Assembly (NCBI RefSeq): GCF_004217185.1
Contig: NZ_SHKL01000001.1
Coordinates: 4,028,001-4,092,000 of the forward strand
DNA: 64,000 nt
Source of the DNA: Pseudonocardia sediminis
Lineage (GTDB): Bacteria; Actinomycetota; Actinomycetes; Mycobacteriales; Pseudonocardiaceae
Direction of reading: 5' to 3'
The position numbers were made by a program, and so were the translations under genes. Below, one piece after another: positions 49,088-59,298 of the stretch; within the stretch, counting starts at the first letter, position 1; each line of letters begins with the position of its first letter. Under the pieces are notes generated by a model. That model had not been told where the DNA came from. It did not search any database and saw only the letters and a program-made list of their open reading frames with translations.

Positions 49088-50296
49088 CTAGTCGGCGACT
49101 CCCCCGCGTCCGCCGGTGCGCATCCGGAGCACGGACCCGGTGGCGCCCGCGGCGAGCATCACCACGACCACCCCGCACAGGACCGACGCCACCGGCGCCA
49201 GTCCCCACACCTCCACCGCCGCACCGGCCACCAGGCTCGCCACCGCGGCCGAGAGGTAGCAGTAGAGGTAGACCGCCGCGAGCGTGCCGGCGTGCGCGCC
49301 CTCCGGGCTCCGGGCCAGCAGGACCCGCATGGCGCCGGCGAACGCGACACCGAACCCGGCCCCGGCCACGACCGCGGCGGCCATGTAGGCGGCGAAGCTC
49401 CCGGCGGCGATCGCGGCGACGAACCCGACGGCGCCGGCCGCCAGCACGGCCGCCCCGCCGGTCAGCGCCCGACCGGCGGGCAGCCGTCCGGCCAGGAGAC
49501 CGGCCACCGGCCCCGCGAGGTGGTAGACCGCGACCGCCAGGGCGCCGCTGAACAGGTCGTCGCGGCCCAGGACGAAGGCCGCCAGCGACGGGGCCAGCGC
49601 CTGGGTGAAACCACCGAGGACGTAGGTCGCGGCGACGACGAGGCACACCATCGCGAAAACCGGCTTCGCCGCGTCGGGCACCCGGACCACCGGCCGCAAC
49701 GACCGCAGCGCACCGGGACGCCGGACCGCCGTCTCCGGCAGGAGCGCGAGCGCCACCGCGGCGACGACCAGGAGCGCGGCGACGACCACGAAGGACCAGA
49801 CGGGCGCGCCGACCGGTGCGACCTGCACGGCGGCACCCGAGGCCAGTGCCCCGATGGCGATACCGGCCGGGGGCGCACCGCTGGTGATCGCCCCCGCCGG
49901 CCCCGGCCGTGACGGAGGGGCCAGGTCGACGACGAACGCGCCGAGCGCGCCCAGCGAGAGCCCCACCGCCGCCCCCTGCAGCGCCCGCCCGGCGATCAGC
50001 GGCGCCGTCGAGTCCACGGTCGTCAGGACCAGGCACGCGAGGGCACCCACGACCAGCGCGGGGACGGCCACCCGGCGCCGGCCGAGGTGGTCCGACAGGC
50101 TGCCGCAGCACAGCAGCGCAACCAGCAGCGGAAGGATGTAGACGGCGAACGCCCCGGTGAGCGCGACCGTCGAGATGCCGTAGGACCGCTGGTAGACGAC
50201 GTAGAGCGGTGCCGGGACCCCGGCCGCGACGGAGACGAGGACGAAGGAGACCGACGCCGTCGCGAAGGCCAGCGGGCGGGATCGAGGTCGGAGCAC
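49088..50296 (-). CDS. MFS transporter
   Basis: A 402-residue transporter with about 12 helices: FVLVSVAAGVPAPLYVVYQRSYG in helix 1 and loop (two blocks), GSLSDHLGRRRVAVPALVVG (MFS motif A, about residues 65-85), GALGAFVVDLAPPSRPG in the central loop, and a second six-helix half from about residue 205. It is a proton-driven exporter or importer of unknown substrate. GTG at 50296. It ends 97 bases before the flavin oxidoreductase gene on the same strand and could supply or export the compound handled there. Confidence 0.88.
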   Translation of the reverse strand: MLRPRSRPLAFATASVSFVLVSVAAGVPAPLYVVYQRSYGISTVALTGAFAVYILPLLVALLCCGSLSDHLGRRRVAVPALVVGALACLVLTTVDSTAPLIAGRALQGAAVGLSLGALGAFVVDLAPPSRPGPAGAITSGAPPAGIAIGALASGAAVQVAPVGAPVWSFVVVAALLVVAAVALALLPETAVRRPGALRSLRPVVRVPDAAKPVFAMVCLVVAATYVLGGFTQALAPSLAAFVLGRDDLFSGALAVAVYHLAGPVAGLLAGRLPAGRALTGGAAVLAAGAVGFVAAIAAGSFAAYMAAAVVAGAGFGVAFAGAMRVLLARSPEGAHAGTLAAVYLYCYLSAAVASLVAGAAVEVWGLAPVASVLCGVVVVMLAAGATGSVLRMRTGGRGGVAD

Positions 50297-50493
50297 CGGG
50301 CCTCAGGCCGCGGCGACGGGGAGCGGGACGTCGGGGATCACGGTGTCCGACCCTAGGCGGGGCGCCCCGGCCCCGCCGTCCCTGCCGGCCCCACACCGGG
50401 CGAGGTCACAGGACCGGGCCGCCGTCCGGACCCCGAGCCCGGCGAGGAGGTCGAGCAGCAGCCCGTGGTCCGTCGCGCCGACGGACCGGTCGG

Positions 50494-51990
50494 TCAGCCG
50501 CAGGTGACGTCGCCGGGCGGGAGCGGCCCGCCTACCAGGAAGGCCGTCGTCGTGTCCAGGGCGCACGCGCTGTCGCCGACGCCGACGTACACCCCGTGCC
50601 CGCTGCCGTTCTCGACCAGCAGCCGGGAGCGGTCGCCGAACTTCTCGTCGAGCAGCTGCCCGCCGCGCAGCGGGGTGACCGGGTCGTGCCGGTTCTGCAC
50701 GATCAGGACGTTCGCCGGGCCCTCGCCGGACACCGCGACGGGCGGCTCGGCCGGCGGGTGCGGCCAGAACGCGCAGGGCAGGACGTTCGCGGCCGCCGCG
50801 CCGAACACCGGGTACCGCTCGCGGTCCTGCGCCACGGCCCGGCGGTAGCTCTCCACGTCGCGCGGCCACGCGACGTCGTTGCAGGTCGTCGCGATGAACG
50901 CCGAGAACATGGTGTCCGACGGCGACGGTCCCGGGGGCGGGACGGGCGCCGGGGCGGTGCCACCGGTCAGCAGCGACTGCCAGGTCGCCGCCGTCACCCC
51001 GTAGAGGGTCGGCCCGTACAGGCCGGCGAAGGTGGCCAGCCGGAACACGCGTCCGTCGATCCCGGCCGACGGCGTCTCGTCGAGGCGGGCGGCGAGGGAG
51101 AAGTAGGTGGCCCGCACCGCCTCCGGGGTGGCGCCCAGCCCGTAGGTCCCGTGCCGGTCGGCGGCCCAGCGTGCGAAGTCGCCGAACGTCTCCTCCGCAC
51201 CGAGGCCGTAGCGCCGGATCCCGCCCTGGTCGAGGTGGGTGTCGCCCACGTTGCTGTCGAGCACGACGCGGTCGGTCCGGCCGGGGAACAGCGACGCGTA
51301 GGCCGCCCCCAGCGCCGAGCCGTAGGAGAACCCGAGGAAGCTGATCTTCTCCTCGCCGAGCGCGGCACGGATCCGGTCCATGTCGCGGGCGACGTTGGCC
51401 GTCGACACGTGGCGCAGGTGCCCGTTCCGGTCGTGGGCGGCACACCGCTGCGCCACGTCCTTCGCGATCGCGGCCTGTTCCGACACCGCGGCGTCGTCGG
51501 CGGCGTAGGGCGGGATGTTGCCGGTGTAGTCCTGGTCGGTGGTGAAACCGCAGCTCACCGGGGCCGAGTGCCCGACGCCGCGGGTGTCGAAGCCGATGAT
51601 GTCGTAGCTCTCCTGGACGTTCGCCGGCAGGCCGCGTTTCACCAGGTCGTTCACGAAAGCCAGCCCGGAGCCGCCCGGTCCTCCCTGGTTGAGCATCAGC
51701 ACGCCGCGCCGCTTCTCCGGTTTCGGGCTCGCCGCGCGGGACACCATGATCTGGATCTGCTCACCGCCGGGCTCGCGGTGGTCCAGCGGCACCGTGACCG
51801 GCGCGCACCGCAGGTCGACCAGCGGCGCCACCACGTCCGCCGGGCACGGTCCCCACGCCGGTCCCGCGGCGGACGGCACAGGACCCCGCTCGCGCTCCTG
51901 TGCCGCCGCCGGTGCCGCCATCGCCGCACCGGCCAGGCCGACCAGCGCGGCCAGCGCGGTCGCGCGGACCGCGGTACGTCGTCGTCGCAT
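50494..51990 (-). CDS. Secreted alpha/beta hydrolase, tripeptidyl aminopeptidase (TAP)-like
   Basis: A 498-residue protein. An arginine-rich start and a hydrophobic segment ending AAPAAA form a Sec signal peptide (about residues 1-30). The hydrolase core has LNQGGPGGSGLAF (oxyanion region), GFDTRGVGHSAPVSCG, the nucleophile serine in FLGFSYGSALG (about 220-230), Asp in NRHDPVTP and His in NGSGHGVYVG, completing the triad. A TAP-like C-terminal domain (CAFWP, then TPLRGG) follows. Relatives are Streptomyces SlpD/SlpE-type exported peptidases. The ATG at 51990 is chosen because GGAGG and GGGGAACG precede it, rather than the upstream ATG at 52014. Confidence 0.88.
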   Translation of the reverse strand: MRRRRTAVRATALAALVGLAGAAMAAPAAAQERERGPVPSAAGPAWGPCPADVVAPLVDLRCAPVTVPLDHREPGGEQIQIMVSRAASPKPEKRRGVLMLNQGGPGGSGLAFVNDLVKRGLPANVQESYDIIGFDTRGVGHSAPVSCGFTTDQDYTGNIPPYAADDAAVSEQAAIAKDVAQRCAAHDRNGHLRHVSTANVARDMDRIRAALGEEKISFLGFSYGSALGAAYASLFPGRTDRVVLDSNVGDTHLDQGGIRRYGLGAEETFGDFARWAADRHGTYGLGATPEAVRATYFSLAARLDETPSAGIDGRVFRLATFAGLYGPTLYGVTAATWQSLLTGGTAPAPVPPPGPSPSDTMFSAFIATTCNDVAWPRDVESYRRAVAQDRERYPVFGAAAANVLPCAFWPHPPAEPPVAVSGEGPANVLIVQNRHDPVTPLRGGQLLDEKFGDRSRLLVENGSGHGVYVGVGDSACALDTTTAFLVGGPLPPGDVTCG

Positions 51991-52018
51991 CGTTCCCCGT
52001 CCTCCGTCGGTCATCGGG

Positions 52019-52675
52019 TCAGTTCCCGACCGCGTCGAGCAGCCAGTGATGGCGCATCCGGAGCGCGCGTTCGGTGCTCGCGAGTGCGGCGGCGAGGCCG
52101 AGCGCGATGTTGAGCCAGATCGGCAGGTGGATCGGGGACACGAGGACGCCGATGTTCTCGGCGATCGGTGGGATCCGGGAGAGCGCGGCCAGGATCTGCA
52201 CGAGGTTCAGGCCCACCCCGACGACCAGCATGACGACGGAGACGGCGCCGATCGCCCGGCTCAGCGCGGGACGCTCGCGTTCGAGGCGGGCCCGGCGCCC
52301 CTCGCCCGAGGCCGGGTCCGGGACGAGCCGGCGCTCCCCGCCGTCGTCGGCGACGTAGTGGCAGCGTCTGACCCCGAAGGCACTGGTCGCGACCTCGATC
52401 GCGCCACCCTCGACCGGGAGGACGGCGGGCGTCCGCGACGACGCGTGGTGCCGTCCGTCGCGGTAGAGCTGCGCCACGACCTCGCCGTTCTCGCCGCTGC
52501 CCATGTAGCGCACGTCGACGGAGTACCGGACACCGCGGCCGTCGCGGCCGGGCAGGTCGAGGTGCAGCAGCGCGCGTCCGGCGAACATCTGCCACCAGCG
52601 GAAACGCTTCAGCTCCCGCCCGTCGCCGGGCTTCACCCGCTGCACCGCCCGACGCCGCTTCCATTCGGTCAACAT
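52019..52675 (-). CDS. Uncharacterised membrane protein
   Basis: A 218-residue protein I cannot place. The N-terminal ~130 residues are soluble and beta-rich (YSVDVRYMGSGENGEVVAQLY, shown here in part), beginning with a basic segment and a FRWWQMFAGRALLHLDL stretch. Two hydrophobic segments follow: AIGAVSVVMLVVGVGLNLVQ (about 142-161) and the region near 180-200 ending in LAAALAS. The ATG at 52675 is directly preceded by GGAGGGGGAGAC. It is divergent from a TetR gene across two operator-like dyads, so it is very likely the TetR target. Confidence 0.72.
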   Translation of the reverse strand: MLTEWKRRRAVQRVKPGDGRELKRFRWWQMFAGRALLHLDLPGRDGRGVRYSVDVRYMGSGENGEVVAQLYRDGRHHASSRTPAVLPVEGGAIEVATSAFGVRRCHYVADDGGERRLVPDPASGEGRRARLERERPALSRAIGAVSVVMLVVGVGLNLVQILAALSRIPPIAENIGVLVSPIHLPIWLNIALGLAAALASTERALRMRHHWLLDAVGN

Positions 52676-52690
52676 GTCTCCCCCTCCGTG

Positions 52691-52705
52691 TAACACACTG
52701 TGTTA
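52691..52705. promoter_or_regulatory. TetR operator 1
   Basis: TAACACA-C-TGTGTTA is a perfect 7-bp dyad around a central base. It lies 16 bases upstream of the membrane-protein start codon and is AT-rich relative to its surroundings. Confidence 0.7.
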
Positions 52706-52723
52706 GTCGCCTGCTCGAGAAGC

Positions 52724-52738
52724 TAGCACGGTGTGTTA
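52724..52738. promoter_or_regulatory. TetR operator 2
   Basis: TAGCACG-G-TGTGTTA is an imperfect copy of operator 1, 18 bases further on, with a conserved right half. It lies just upstream of the TetR gene, so the pair probably controls both divergent promoters. Confidence 0.6.
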
Positions 52739-52761
52739 GTACGATGCGAGGGGAGGTGCGT

Positions 52762-53394
52762 GTGGACGAGCGGAAGAGGCAGAGGCTCAGCAGCCGGGAC
52801 AAGGTCCTGCTGGCGGCGATGGAACTGTTCGGCGAGGGCCCGGGGAGCACGCTGAGTGTGCGGGCGGTCGCGTCACGGGCGGGGGTGAGCACGGGCTCGC
52901 TGCGCTACCACTTCCCGACCCAGCGCGAGCTGCAGGACGAGGTGCTCACGCGCATCTACGATCTCGTGGCCCCCGACGACCGGATCCACGACGGCTCCGC
53001 GCCGGCCCGGGACCGGCTGGTCGACTGTCTGCGCCAGGTGCTCGCGGGAGCCGGGGTCGGGTCACAGGCACGGGTGGCCACACTGACGATGGTCGAGCAG
53101 TTCATCGCCCCGGAGCCGACCGAGGAGCTGCGCACGGCCTACCTCGCCATCGAGCGCGAGATGCGTCGCCGTGTCGAGTACTGGCTGACGGTCCTCGCGA
53201 ACGAGGGCGCCCTCCCCGAAGGGGACAACACCCGGCGGGCGAGGTTCCTGCTCACCGTCCTGAACGGGCTCGGCATGGAGCGGGCGCTACCGGCCGAGGA
53301 CTCGATCCTGCAGCACGAGAACGACACCCTGTACGCGGCGGTCGACCACGTCCTGACCCCGGAGCGGCCCGCCTCCGCCCGGGAGCCCGCCTGA
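52762..53394 (+). CDS. TetR-family transcriptional regulator
   Basis: A regulator of about 210 residues. The HTH is SRDKVLLAAMELFGEGPGS, then VRAVASRAGVSTGSLRYHF (about residues 10-50), followed by a helical ligand domain with LLTVLNGLGMERALP near the end. GTG at 52762 has AGGGGAGG six bases upstream; an in-frame ATG at 52744 immediately after operator 2 is an alternative, possibly leaderless start. It is divergent from the membrane protein gene, with two similar dyads between them. Confidence 0.87.
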   Translation: MDERKRQRLSSRDKVLLAAMELFGEGPGSTLSVRAVASRAGVSTGSLRYHFPTQRELQDEVLTRIYDLVAPDDRIHDGSAPARDRLVDCLRQVLAGAGVGSQARVATLTMVEQFIAPEPTEELRTAYLAIEREMRRRVEYWLTVLANEGALPEGDNTRRARFLLTVLNGLGMERALPAEDSILQHENDTLYAAVDHVLTPERPASAREPA

Positions 53395-53509
53395 CCGTTC
53401 CTGTGCCGACGGCCCGACGGCGTCCAAACCGCACGCGCGGCGCCACCGGCTGCGATGATCGATGCAGGCGGGCCCGCACGGGGCCGCCTGAGAGGGGAAC
53501 GGCGCCGTC

Positions 53510-53962
53510 ATGAGTGGATCCGAGGATCGTACGACCGACGACGACCGGGCCGTCGGCGTGACCGCCGGTGTCCCGATGACGTTCGGGGCGTTGAGCGTGA
53601 CCGCGCGGCCGCACCCGGCCGGCACGGTCGTCCTGCACGCTCGCGGCGAGATCGACACCGCGACCGCACCCTTCCTGGCCGAGCAGATCGCGTCCACGCT
53701 CGCCGGGGCGTCGGGACTGCTGCTGGACCTGGGTGGTGTCAGCTTCCTGGCCTCGGCCGGGCTGGCCGCCCTGATCTCCGCCCGCGACGAGGCCGCCGCG
53801 GCCGGCGTCGGATTCCAGCTGGCCTGCGGCGACTCCCGCTCCGCGCGGCGCGCCCTGCAGGTCACCGGGACCCTGGAGCTGTTCGACGTCGTCGACCCGA
53901 CCCCGGGCGAGACCACCTCGTCGTCCACGCCGATCTTCTCGGTGCCCGACCTCCGGGACTGA
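53510..53962 (+). CDS. STAS-domain anti-anti-sigma factor-like protein
   Basis: A 150-residue protein. After a ~25-residue polar tail comes a STAS domain: VVLHARGEIDTATAPFLAEQI, LLLDLGGVSFLASAGLAALI with the phosphorylatable serine at about residue 83, and a last helix (ALQVTGTLELFDVVDP). Such proteins bind anti-sigma kinases and release stress sigma factors when dephosphorylated. No kinase or phosphatase gene is adjacent. The ATG at 53510 follows GAGAGGGGAAC at some distance. Candidate link to SigB-type control of the stress genes here, unproven. Confidence 0.88.
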   Translation: MSGSEDRTTDDDRAVGVTAGVPMTFGALSVTARPHPAGTVVLHARGEIDTATAPFLAEQIASTLAGASGLLLDLGGVSFLASAGLAALISARDEAAAAGVGFQLACGDSRSARRALQVTGTLELFDVVDPTPGETTSSSTPIFSVPDLRD

Positions 53963-54009
53963 GACACCGGCCGCGTCATCGGCCACGCACGGATCGGCCC
54001 CGCACGGGC

Positions 54010-54522
54010 TCATGACCGCCCGCCTCGCCGGACGACCTCGGTCAGCCGGGCCAGCAGGTCGAGCACCAGCTCCCGTTCGCTCTCGGTGAGGGTGCGGCAG
54101 ACCTCGTCGATGTCCTCGATGGTGGGCCGCCACGCCGTCAGCGCCGTGGTGCGCGCGGCGGCGGTCTCGGTGAGGGTGACCCGGCGCCGGTCGGTGCTGT
54201 CGCGGACCCGTTCGACGTGCCCGGCCCGCTCCAGCCGGTCGACGAGGATGGTCGTCGCGGCCAGGGTGACGCCGAGACGGCCGGCGAGCGCGGTGGCTCC
54301 CATGGGCCCGTGCTCGGTCAGCAACATGATCGCGTTCATGTCGGTGACGTTCATCTGCATCGCCCGCGCCAGGCGCACCGTGAGGTCCTGCGAAGCCCCC
54401 ATCAGCGTGCTCACCGCGAGCGTGGCGGCGTCCAGCGGGCCCAGCTCAGGATCCCACCGGTCCGCCACCTGCTGCAGCGACTCCCCGCGAGTGGCCTCCC
54501 CGCGCGCGGGCATCTCGGTCAT
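54010..54522 (-). CDS. MarR-family transcriptional regulator
   Basis: A 170-residue winged-helix regulator: MNVTDMNAIMLLTEHGPMG, then ALAGRLGVTLAATTILVDRLERAGHV (two blocks, about residues 75-102) and VRDSTDRRRVTLTE, where the DxRxxRVxLT wing is the MarR signature. Divergent from the FAD monooxygenase gene across a 32-bp near-palindrome, so it probably represses that gene and itself until a small aromatic or phenolic ligand binds. The ATG at 54522 is used; a further in-frame start at 54540 would reach towards the operator. Confidence 0.88.
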   Translation of the reverse strand: MTEMPARGEATRGESLQQVADRWDPELGPLDAATLAVSTLMGASQDLTVRLARAMQMNVTDMNAIMLLTEHGPMGATALAGRLGVTLAATTILVDRLERAGHVERVRDSTDRRRVTLTETAAARTTALTAWRPTIEDIDEVCRTLTESERELVLDLLARLTEVVRRGGRS

Positions 54523-54548
54523 GGGGCCGCATCCAATCACACGGAATC

Positions 54549-54580
54549 ACTTAAGCTGTTTAAGCTTAAGCAACTTAAGT
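54549..54580. promoter_or_regulatory. 32-bp near-perfect palindrome, MarR operator
   Basis: The outer words ACTTAAG (54549-54555) and CTTAAGT (54574-54580) flank a central perfect palindrome TTAAGCTTAA (54559-54568). Only two symmetric pairs in the whole 32 bases are mismatched. It is extremely AT-rich for this genome and lies between the marR-like and monooxygenase starts, covering where both promoters should be. Confidence 0.75.
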
Positions 54581-54624
54581 ACCGGGTGACCGGGTGCAGG
54601 CACCACCTTGAGAGGACATCCCCC

Positions 54625-55827
54625 ATGAGCAGACCCACCGTCCTGATCTCCGGCGCGAGCATCGCCGGCCCCACCGCCGCGTCGTGGATGGCCGCGGCCG
54701 GGTGGGACGTCACCGTCGTCGAGCGGTTCGACCATCTGCGCGACGAGGGCCAGAACGTCGACGTCCGTGGGAACGGCCGCGAGGTCCTGCGCCGGATGGG
54801 CCTCGAGGACGCCGTCCGCGCCCACCACACCAGCGAGACCGGCGTGGCCTGCGTCGACGCCGACGGACACCCCTACGCCACGTTCCCCGCCGGTACCGAC
54901 GACGTCGGTGGCGTGACCGCGGAGCTGGAGATCCTGCGCGGACAGCTCTCCCGCATCGTCTACGACCACTCCGCCGGGTCGGCCGAGTACTTGTTCGGCG
55001 ACCGGATCACCGCCCTGCACGACGACGGCCGCGGCGTCGACGTGGAGTTCGCCCACTCCCCCGCGCGGCGGTTCGACGCCGTCGTGATCGCCGAGGGCTC
55101 GCGATCCCGCACCCGCACACTCGTCTTCCCCGACACCGACATCGACGAGCTCGGACTGCTGGCCGTCTACGCCACGATCCCGCGGACCCCCGGCGACGAC
55201 CGGCAGTGGCGGGTGTTCTGGGGCGGCCGCGGACGCCTCGTGCACGTGCGCCCCGACAACGTCGGGTCGACCCGCGCGATGCTCAGCCTGCAGTCCGACG
55301 TGCGCGGACTCGACCGGCTCGACCGTGCCGACGTCGTGACCGTGCTCCGCGAGACCTACGGCGACCTCGGGTGGGAGACCCCGCGCATCCTCGCCGCGCT
55401 CGACGACGCCCCGCTCTACGTCGACCAGATCGCCCGCGTCCGCCTGCCCACCTGGCACCGCGGGCGGGTGGCCCTGCTCGGCGACGCCGCGTGGTGCGCC
55501 GGCCCGTTCGGCACCGGCACCACGACCGCGCTCGCCGGCGCCTACGTGCTGGCCGGCGAGCTCGGCGCCACCCCGGACGACGTCCCCGCCGCCTTCGCCC
55601 GGTACGAGAGCACCATCCGGCCGCTGGCCGACCGCGCCCAGGCCCGTGTCCTCCCCCGCCACGCCCACCCGCGAGCCCGGTGGCAGCAGTCCCTGCTCCG
55701 CGCCGGGCTCCGCATCGCCGCGGGCCCCGTCGGCGACGCCCTCGGCAGGATCCCCGCCCTGGACCGCACCCCGCCGGCCGACGCCATCGCCCTGCCCGAC
55801 CACGGAGCCCTCACCCGGGCCGCCTGA
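54625..55827 (+). CDS. FAD-dependent monooxygenase (PHBH fold)
   Basis: A 400-residue group A flavoprotein monooxygenase: VLISGASIAGPTAASWMAAAG with the GxGxxG-type FAD loop (GASIAG) and VVERFDHLRDEGQNVDVRGNG at the N-terminus (two blocks); DAVVIAEGSRSRTR, the DG-type motif region; and GRVALLGDAAWCAGPFGTGTT (about 285-305), the GD motif binding the FAD ribityl. It uses NAD(P)H and O2 to hydroxylate an aromatic or tetracycline-like substrate; resistance enzymes of this family exist. The ATG at 54625 follows GAGAGGACATC. Controlled probably by the divergent MarR. Confidence 0.9.
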   Translation: MSRPTVLISGASIAGPTAASWMAAAGWDVTVVERFDHLRDEGQNVDVRGNGREVLRRMGLEDAVRAHHTSETGVACVDADGHPYATFPAGTDDVGGVTAELEILRGQLSRIVYDHSAGSAEYLFGDRITALHDDGRGVDVEFAHSPARRFDAVVIAEGSRSRTRTLVFPDTDIDELGLLAVYATIPRTPGDDRQWRVFWGGRGRLVHVRPDNVGSTRAMLSLQSDVRGLDRLDRADVVTVLRETYGDLGWETPRILAALDDAPLYVDQIARVRLPTWHRGRVALLGDAAWCAGPFGTGTTTALAGAYVLAGELGATPDDVPAAFARYESTIRPLADRAQARVLPRHAHPRARWQQSLLRAGLRIAAGPVGDALGRIPALDRTPPADAIALPDHGALTRAA

Positions 55828-55889
55828 CCGACCCGGGCCCGGCGTCCCCGCAGCGGCGCGCCCAGCGACGACCCGTCAGCGGCGACCCC

Positions 55890-57788
<1,899 letters not shown>

Positions 57789-57804
57789 GGCGACCCCCTC
57801 TGTT

Positions 57805-57823
57805 GCCGATTCAACGAATCGGC
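57805..57823. terminator. Hairpin between nitrilase-like and MmpS-like genes
   Basis: GCCGATTC-AAC-GAATCGGC is a perfect 8-bp stem with a three-base loop, just upstream of the MmpS-like start (57788, minus) and about 100 bases after the nitrilase-like stop (57919). It could be a terminator or an operator. A second small dyad (CCGGT/ACCGG, near 57841-57856) follows. Confidence 0.45.
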
Positions 57824-57918
57824 CGACAGTCGGTTACGGACCGGTATCGAAACCGGATCCGATTGCCACACTCGGCCCTGCCCGTCACTCATCCGGACGC
57901 GCCTGTCCGCCGCCGCCC

Positions 57919-59001
57919 CTACCGGGAGGGATCCCGGTGGGTCGGGCGCCGCCAGACGTCGAGGTCGTGGAGCAGCTCCACCTGCCGGTCGATGACCTCC
58001 CGCCGGTACTCCTCGTGCCGTGGGGGCGTCCGGTCCAGGTAGAGGTTCTTGGGATAGATCGGGCGCTCGTAGATGATCTGCGCCAGCTCGGAGCGGATGT
58101 CCTTGGCCCAGTTGCTGATCTGCGCGGTGGCCCGGTGGTGCCGCAGCGCCTCGATGTCGACGGGCCCGCTGACGAACGTCGACCCGCTGGTGTCGAACTG
58201 CTTGCCGACGATCTGACCACGGTGGTTGACGATCATCGAGCGGCCCCCGCCGGCGTCGATCGGCTGCGGGCTCTCCGGGTACAGGTGGTAGCCGCCGATG
58301 TTCGGGGCGACGACGTAGAAGTTGTTCTCCATCGCCCGGGCCCGGTTGGAGATCTCGAAGACGTCGTTCTCGGTGAACGGCACCGGCAGCGAGGCCCGGT
58401 AGACGACCTCGGCCCCGTTCAAGGCCAGCCCCCGCCCGTTCTCCGGGTAGCTGCCCTCCATCGCCATCATGACCCCGAGCCGGCCGATCGGGGTGTCGGC
58501 CACCGGCCAGAACGCGTCCAGCGTCCGGCCGTAGCGCTCGACCCACCAGTCGAACAGGTCGTGCGGCGACACCGACCGCTCGACCGGGAGCAACGCGTTG
58601 AGCTTGTAGTGCACCAGGACGATCTCCTCCTCGGGGGAGATCACGAGCCCCACGTTGAAGAACAGGTCCGGCCAGTCCGGATGCCGCGCCTTGGCCTGGG
58701 CCATGACGTAGACGCCCCACTGCCGGGCCAGGCGGCCGAGCCGGTCGGTCTCGGGTCCCGGGACGTCGATCGCGCACGTGTGGGCGAACTCGGTGTGGTC
58801 GACGTCGAGGATCTCGTCGTTGAACCCCTGCAGCGCCCCCTCCGGGATCGCGAGCATCCGGACCGGGATGTCCAGGCTCGACAGCCAGAACGCCGCCTTC
58901 GTCAGGCTCTCCAGGTGTTCGAGGTTGTGCTCGATGTCGGCCCGGGTGCGGATCCCCCAGAACGTCGGGATCAACCCGACGGCGTTGTACGGCTCGACCA
59001 T
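57919..59001 (-). CDS. Nitrilase-fold protein lacking the catalytic cysteine
   Basis: A 360-residue carbon-nitrogen hydrolase-fold protein. The catalytic Glu (E54 in AIPEGALQ) and Lys (K133 in VHYKLN) of the Glu-Lys-Cys triad are visible. The nucleophile block, which reads LGVxICYExxxPE in active enzymes, is LGVMMAMEGSYPE here, so alanine 180 replaces cysteine. ENGRGLALNGAEVV and SNRARAMENNFYVVAPN follow as in the family. Without the cysteine, amide or nitrile hydrolysis by the normal mechanism is not possible, so it may bind a ligand or act as a pseudoenzyme. The ATG at 59001 has AGGAGCAGG upstream. Divergent from oleA. Confidence 0.85.
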   Translation of the reverse strand: MVEPYNAVGLIPTFWGIRTRADIEHNLEHLESLTKAAFWLSSLDIPVRMLAIPEGALQGFNDEILDVDHTEFAHTCAIDVPGPETDRLGRLARQWGVYVMAQAKARHPDWPDLFFNVGLVISPEEEIVLVHYKLNALLPVERSVSPHDLFDWWVERYGRTLDAFWPVADTPIGRLGVMMAMEGSYPENGRGLALNGAEVVYRASLPVPFTENDVFEISNRARAMENNFYVVAPNIGGYHLYPESPQPIDAGGGRSMIVNHRGQIVGKQFDTSGSTFVSGPVDIEALRHHRATAQISNWAKDIRSELAQIIYERPIYPKNLYLDRTPPRHEEYRREVIDRQVELLHDLDVWRRPTHRDPSR

Positions 59002-59298
59002 GCCCTGCTCCTGTTCGTTTCCCGGCGGGTCCCCCGGCGTCGTCGTCGACCCCGGCGATCACAGCGCCGCGCCCCGTGCCGGGACGGTATCCGGTCACCC
59101 CGTCCCGGCCACGCGCCTTCTCCATCGGGTCCGCCCCGGCGCCTGAATTGACAACGCCCGACGGCTGAGCGACGGTCATGGGCCAGATATCGGCCCCGGA
59201 CCCGGCGGATCTGCTCCTCCGCCGGAAGGCTCTGCCATGTCTGAACGTGTTCCACGGACCCCCGGTCCCTCCCGCGCCCGCGCGCAGGCGACCGCCTC

